64,000 nucleotides of DNA from Bhargavaea beijingensis (GTDB taxonomy: Bacteria; Bacillota; Bacilli; Bacillales_A; Planococcaceae). The DNA lies in assembly GCF_900101985.1 (NCBI RefSeq), contig NZ_FNAR01000002.1:124001-188000 (forward strand), read 5' to 3'. The notes beneath the pieces are model-generated. The model saw nothing but the letters and a program-made list of their open reading frames with translations, did not search any database and had not been told where the DNA came from. The position numbers were made by a program, and so were the translations under genes. Positions 60,541 through 64,000 of this stretch are shown one piece after another (within the stretch, counting starts at the first letter, position 1; every line of letters starts with the position of its first letter).

Positions 60541-61497
60541 ATGTTGGAATGCATGCAGAGGAGATTATATCCGGGCCATCGGGAACTGGAGAGGATTGGC
60601 GATCAGATCAGGAGGCTGGAAGCAGGATTCAGCGGGGAACAAAAGGTTGATCAATATCTGGAAGGGTTACGGCTGCCGAGGGAATGGTGGGTTCTCCGGG
60701 ATATCCGTCTCAGGATGAATAAGTCGCATGTCGCGCAGTTTGACACATTGATGGTGACGGATCGCGGAATCGGCATCATTGAATCAAAGCTGTTCAAGGG
60801 GACACTTCGCTATCAGGAGAACCCCCGCAGGCTGGAACGCATCGAGGAAGACGGCTCGATTCTCACGTTCGACTGCCCGATCATCCAGCTTGAAAATCAA
60901 AAGGAGGCTCTGATCGAATGGCTTCGCCAAAGAGAACTGATGACGAGTGTCAAAGGCGTGGTGGCCTTTGCCTCCCGCAACACGTGGCTCGGCTTGCCTG
61001 AACATGCCCCGTTCGTCTCGGTAAAGGAATTGCCCTACATCATGCGGCGGGACTTCGGGACAACTGCCGCAACCGGCGGCACCCCTGCTCATATGATTGT
61101 GAACCGGATCCTTGCAGAGCAGTTGGGTCCTGAGTGGGTGCGGGCCGATCGGCGATATGATATCCATCCTGATGACTATAAAAGAGGTCTCTTATGCGAA
61201 ACCTGCCATAACATTTTGGGGTGGAAGACCAGAAGAACCCTGGACTGTCCGCAATGCGGACAACCAACGGGCAATCCGTATCGGGACGCCTTGCTGGACT
61301 GCTTCTTGCTGATCAACCCCGTCATCACAACCCGGGACTACTGCAATTTTACTGGGATCCCCTCGGTATCGACCGGACATCGGCATCTGAGCAGTTTTGA
61401 GCTGGACGTACTCGGAAGCACCTGCAAACAGGCTTTCCGGTTTGATCCGAAGAGGCATCTGGCAGGAAAATCACTGATTCAGAAACGGAGCCGCTGA
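60541..61497 (+). CDS. NERD-domain protein with zinc ribbon and HTH-like tail (NERD2), N-terminus possibly interrupted
   Basis: A 318-residue paralogue of NERD1 in layout. The NERD core has D68 in AQFDTLMVTD and E81/K83 in GIIESKLFKG, a zinc ribbon C219, C222, C236, C239, and an HTH-like tail (about 261-285). No ribosome site precedes ATG 60541 or TTG 60535. In the same frame a strong AAAGGGGGG site precedes TTG 60508, which reads MGVRPYPL and then TAA (60532), directly joined to LLMLECMQRRL. NERD proteins I recall begin with a similar PL...LE.LLRRL pattern, so the stop may be a nonsense mutation bypassed by re-initiation. Arrays B2 and B3 flank the gene; B3 begins 2 bp after the stop codon. 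Confidence 0.75.
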   Translation: MLECMQRRLYPGHRELERIGDQIRRLEAGFSGEQKVDQYLEGLRLPREWWVLRDIRLRMNKSHVAQFDTLMVTDRGIGIIESKLFKGTLRYQENPRRLERIEEDGSILTFDCPIIQLENQKEALIEWLRQRELMTSVKGVVAFASRNTWLGLPEHAPFVSVKELPYIMRRDFGTTAATGGTPAHMIVNRILAEQLGPEWVRADRRYDIHPDDYKRGLLCETCHNILGWKTRRTLDCPQCGQPTGNPYRDALLDCFLLINPVITTRDYCNFTGIPSVSTGHRHLSSFELDVLGSTCKQAFRFDPKRHLAGKSLIQKRSR

Positions 61498-61498
61498 C

Positions 61499-61667
61499 GG
61501 TTTCGTCATTCGTCCGTCCGGTTTCGTCATTCGTTAAGCCAGTTTCGTCATTCGTCCGAACAGTTTCGTCATTCATGTCCAGGAGGAGGATGAATGACGA
61601 AACCACTGCCGCGAATGACGAAACCGCAACCCCGAATGACGAAACCACAACCCCGAATGACGAAACC
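61499..61667. repeat. 21-bp phased array B3, eight units (4 reverse, 4 forward)
   Basis: Reverse units RGTTTCGTCATTC start at 61499, 61520, 61541 and 61562. Forward units GAATGACGAAACC start at 61592, 61613, 61634 and 61655, all in 21-bp steps. The two halves face each other across 17 bp containing AGGAGGAGGA, forming a symmetric inverted repeat of 13-bp blocks. It starts 2 bp after the NERD2 stop codon. Confidence 0.95.
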
Positions 61668-61703
61668 ATCATCACCACCGCCACTCCAGCCCCACATCAA
61701 AAT

Positions 61704-61731
61704 CCCCGCTCCAGCAAAAGCCGGAGCGGGG
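61704..61731. terminator. terminator of the M20 amidohydrolase gene
   Basis: Stem CCCCGCTCC/GGAGCGGGG with 10-nt loop just beyond the minus-strand stop codon. On the minus strand it is followed by TTTTGATG. Confidence 0.75.
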
Positions 61732-61739
61732 GAAATCTA

Positions 61740-62942
61740 TCACCCACCCTTCGCCGCAAGCGCCCGCTCGAATTCCTCCCGGATCTTCCGGAGCAGCGGT
61801 TCTTCCGTCAGCAGCCGATAGCCTGCCGCGGCAAGGGCTTTGGCGCCGCGGATGAGGGCTTCGTCGCCCATAGGGGAGGCGGCGGCTTCGCGGAATTCGA
61901 ACGTGTGGCCGATCAGGTCGTCCGGCCCGATCTTGATGTGCGGGTGGGCGGTCGGGACCGCGTAGCTGATGTTGCCGGCATCGGTGGAGCCCTTGCCGGA
62001 GCGTGTTTCATGGACGACATGCTCGCCGACCGCTGACAGTTCCTGCCCGATCGCCTCATCAAGCACGCGGTTCAAGACAAAGTCGCGGACTTCGTTCTGG
62101 AAACGCTCGATCTTGACCGTGGCACCGGTCGAGAGGGCTGCACCTTCCGCGACGGCGCGGACTTTCGCGGTAACTTCTTCGGTCCGGGCCCAGGTTTCCG
62201 CGCGGATAAAGAAGCGGGCGGAGGCATAGTCCGGGATGATGTTCGGTGCGTCGCCGCCGTGTGTGATGATGCCATGGATCCGGACATCTGCAGGCAACTG
62301 CTGGCGGAGTGCGCTGATGCCGTTGAACAGGCCGATGACGGCGTCCAGCGCGTTGATGCCTTTTTCCGGGGAGCCGGAGGCATGCGCGGAGCGGCCGTAA
62401 AAATGGAAATCAAGCGGATCGACGGCAAGCGTTTCGCCGGTCGGGGATGTCTTGGCGCCCGGATGGATCATCATGGCGACGTCGACATCCTCCAGGAAGC
62501 CGTGGCGGACAAAGCTTCCTTTCGCGCTGCCGTTCGGGCCGCCTTCTTCGGCCGGCGTGCCCAAAACGACGACCCGTCCTCCGGTTTCATCCAGACGTTC
62601 CCCGAGGGCAATTGCCGCGGCAACACTCGTTGTCCCGATGATGTTGTGCCCGCAGGCATGTCCCAGTCCCGGGAGCGCATCATATTCCGCCAGGTAAGCA
62701 ACGGACGGGCCTTTTTTTCCGCTGTCTTTCACGGCGTGGAACGCCGTTTCATGGCCGGCGACATCCTTCGTAACGGTGAAACCGGCTTCCTCAAGCAGTG
62801 CGGACAGCCGGCCGCTCGCATACACTTCCTCATTCCCGATCTCGGGCCGGGCATGGATATCATGGCTTACCCCGATATAACGCTCGCGGTTCTCATCGAT
62901 CGTCTCCCAAACTTTCCCTCTCACATCCTGAACAATGGTCAT
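61740..62942 (-). CDS. M20D-family amidohydrolase (AbgB/amino-acyl hydrolase type)
   Basis: A 400-residue metal-dependent hydrolase. The metal-binding segments are EYDALPGLGHACGHNIIGT (residues near 85-104) and the EEGGPNGSAKG region, with later His in MMIHPGA and SAHASGSPEKG in the lid domain. The M20D group includes AbgB, which cleaves p-aminobenzoyl-glutamate, and various N-acyl amino acid hydrolases. GGGGAGGAAACCG precedes ATG 62942. It is cotranscribed behind MetQ lipoprotein genes (19-bp gap), so hydrolysis of an imported N-acyl or dipeptide-like methionine compound is plausible. Confidence 0.88.
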   Translation of the reverse strand: MTIVQDVRGKVWETIDENRERYIGVSHDIHARPEIGNEEVYASGRLSALLEEAGFTVTKDVAGHETAFHAVKDSGKKGPSVAYLAEYDALPGLGHACGHNIIGTTSVAAAIALGERLDETGGRVVVLGTPAEEGGPNGSAKGSFVRHGFLEDVDVAMMIHPGAKTSPTGETLAVDPLDFHFYGRSAHASGSPEKGINALDAVIGLFNGISALRQQLPADVRIHGIITHGGDAPNIIPDYASARFFIRAETWARTEEVTAKVRAVAEGAALSTGATVKIERFQNEVRDFVLNRVLDEAIGQELSAVGEHVVHETRSGKGSTDAGNISYAVPTAHPHIKIGPDDLIGHTFEFREAAASPMGDEALIRGAKALAAAGYRLLTEEPLLRKIREEFERALAAKGG

Positions 62943-62961
62943 TCCGGTTTCCTCCCCTAAA

Positions 62962-63828
62962 TCACTTTTTCAGATCTTCAAATGCCTTGTCGAGTTCTTC
63001 CTGGGTGAGTTCGACGAGGATGGATCCGTCGTTCGTGTCTTCCTTGACGGCCTCGGCGATGTCTTTTTCCTGATAAAGCTCTGCGATGCGCTTGTACGTT
63101 TCATTGTCTTTGTCCTCGGCGCGTGCCGCGATGATGTTGACGTACGGGTGGACGTTTTCGTCGGTTTCATCTTCCACGAAGATCGCATCTTCTGCAGGGG
63201 AGAAGCCGGCCTGTCCGGCTACGCCGTTGTTGATGACCGAAGCGGCGACGTCAGGCAGGACGCGCGGCGTCTGCTGGGCGTTCATCGGAAGAATCTCAAG
63301 GTTCAGCTTGTTTTCCGCAATCTTGGACGGGTCGCCGAACATGCCGAAGTCGTCTGCCAGGGTGATCAGACCGGCACTCTCAAGAAGAAGGAGCGCGCGT
63401 GCCTGGTTGGACGGGTCATCCGGGATGGCGATCTTGTCGCCTTCCTCCAGTTCGGCAATGTCGGAGATCTTCTCGGCATACAGGCCCATCGGAGCGAACA
63501 TCGTGGAACCGATCGGGATGATGTCATGGCCGCTTTCCGTGACGTACTGGCCGAGGAACGCAATGTGCTGGAAGGCGTTCAGGTGGATGTCCTTCTGGGC
63601 GAGGGCGTTGTTCGGAAGCGTGTAGTCGGCGAACTCGACCAGTTCGATCTCGATGCCTTCTTTTGCCGCCTTTTCCTTCAGGAGCGGCCACTGCGCGCCG
63701 TCCGCGCCGTTGACGCCGATCTTCACTTTGACCGTTTCCCCGTCTGTTTCTTCTCCGCTTGCGCCGCCGCATGCCGCAAGGGCGAGGGAGGCGATGAGGG
63801 CAATAGCCAGAACCCCAATTTTCTTCAT
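62962..63828 (-). CDS. MetQ/NlpA family substrate-binding lipoprotein
   Basis: A 288-residue lipoprotein: signal peptide with lipobox ALAAC, then a mature domain with VKIGVNGADGAQWPLLKEKA, DIHLNAFQHIAFLGQY and IPDDPSNQARALLLLE, typical of methionine-binding proteins of the MetNIQ importer. ATG 63828 has AAAGGAG at the right distance; ATG 63834 is too close. The N-terminal glycine-rich linker is short. A close paralogue lies immediately upstream, and an amidohydrolase gene follows in the same direction. Confidence 0.9.
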   Translation of the reverse strand: MKKIGVLAIALIASLALAACGGASGEETDGETVKVKIGVNGADGAQWPLLKEKAAKEGIEIELVEFADYTLPNNALAQKDIHLNAFQHIAFLGQYVTESGHDIIPIGSTMFAPMGLYAEKISDIAELEEGDKIAIPDDPSNQARALLLLESAGLITLADDFGMFGDPSKIAENKLNLEILPMNAQQTPRVLPDVAASVINNGVAGQAGFSPAEDAIFVEDETDENVHPYVNIIAARAEDKDNETYKRIAELYQEKDIAEAVKEDTNDGSILVELTQEELDKAFEDLKK

Positions 63829-63844
63829 CGTCATTCTCCTTTTA

Positions 63845-64000
63845 TCAATCGTTTTTTAATCTGTCGTATGATTCATCAAGCTGCTCCCGGCTGAGATTAA
63901 TCAGGATCGAGCCGCCGTTCGTGTCTTCTTTAACTGCCTGTTCAATGTCCTCTTCCTGATAAAGTTCGGCGATGCGCCGGTAGGCTTCGTTGTCTTTGTC
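63845..64000 (-). CDS. second MetQ-like lipoprotein, C-terminal part only
   Basis: The minus strand encodes 51 residues ending KND, with DKDNEAYRRIAELYQEEDIE and then KEDTNGGSILINLS. This is nearly the same as the C-terminus of the neighbouring MetQ-like protein. The gene continues beyond base 64000. The stop is 16 bp before the next start, so the two copies are in tandem in one operon. Only the C-terminus is visible. Confidence 0.85.
   Translation of the reverse strand, partial: DKDNEAYRRIAELYQEEDIEQAVKEDTNGGSILINLSREQLDESYDRLKND

Overview
The window reads as chromosome of a moderately GC-rich Gram-positive bacterium of the Bacillales. Supporting this are strong GGAGG-type ribosome sites with many GTG/TTG starts, simple hairpin-T-run terminators, and typical gene sets: YkoGH-like two-component system with PepSY proteins, BceAB-type exporter, RocB-like hydrolase, LPXTA protein with class D sortase, guanidine-I riboswitch with gdnCD, NrdR boxes. 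A GC-rich member of the Planococcaceae/Caryophanaceae, such as a Bhargavaea-like organism, is my best guess (inference). I see no rRNA, tRNA, prophage, CRISPR array or complete insertion sequence.

Layout. 0-7 kb: a CoA-transferase and an acyl-CoA ligase, then an A+T-richer block (MFS transporter, FAD oxidoreductase, TetR regulator) lying between a 58-bp direct repeat of the ligase 3' end. 7-13 kb: manganese-type ABC transporter with an MntR-like box, DUF4139 protein, DedA, UppP. 13-17 kb: a NERD-domain protein and two secreted M14 carboxypeptidases. 17-25 kb: AbgT transporter, then an IclR-controlled arginine-derivative operon (two DDAH-like hydrolases flanking a RocB-like hydrolase) and an amino-acid permease. 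25-33 kb: YhfI-like hydrolase, YkoGH-like system with two PepSY proteins, LPXTA surface protein with its sortase. 33-35 kb: a tandem structured-RNA candidate and a BceRS-like system. 35-45 kb: a probable ROK regulon (secreted PIG-L deacetylase, ABC importer, ArgH-like lyase). 45-53 kb: TsuA/TusA sulfur pair, VOC protein, BceAB-like exporter, flavin monooxygenase, guanidine-responsive SMR pair. 53-57 kb: class I ribonucleotide reductase operon behind NrdR boxes and a cobalamin riboswitch. 57-64 kb: truncated IS3-like HTH protein, 2-hydroxyacid dehydrogenase, VOC protein, a second NERD gene, M20 amidohydrolase and tandem MetQ lipoproteins.

The strongest unexplained signal is a family of short intergenic arrays at twelve places. 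In the multi-unit arrays the units repeat every 21 bp (one 24-bp step excepted) and share one plan: GARTG, then 8 nt typical of that array class, then 8 variable nt. Five classes are visible: GAATG-TCTCAATA, GAATG-ACGAAACC, GAGTG-TTAAGAAA, RARTG-nnnGATAT, and GAGTG-CGTTnAA-like. They sit just after genes, in operon spacers and in leaders. Both NERD genes touch such arrays: the first has class A starting inside its stop codon, the second has class B on both sides. Both NERD proteins carry a nuclease-like core, a four-cysteine zinc ribbon and an HTH-like tail. I propose, as inference, a NERD protein/phased-repeat system in which the 8-nt block is the paralogue-specific target.
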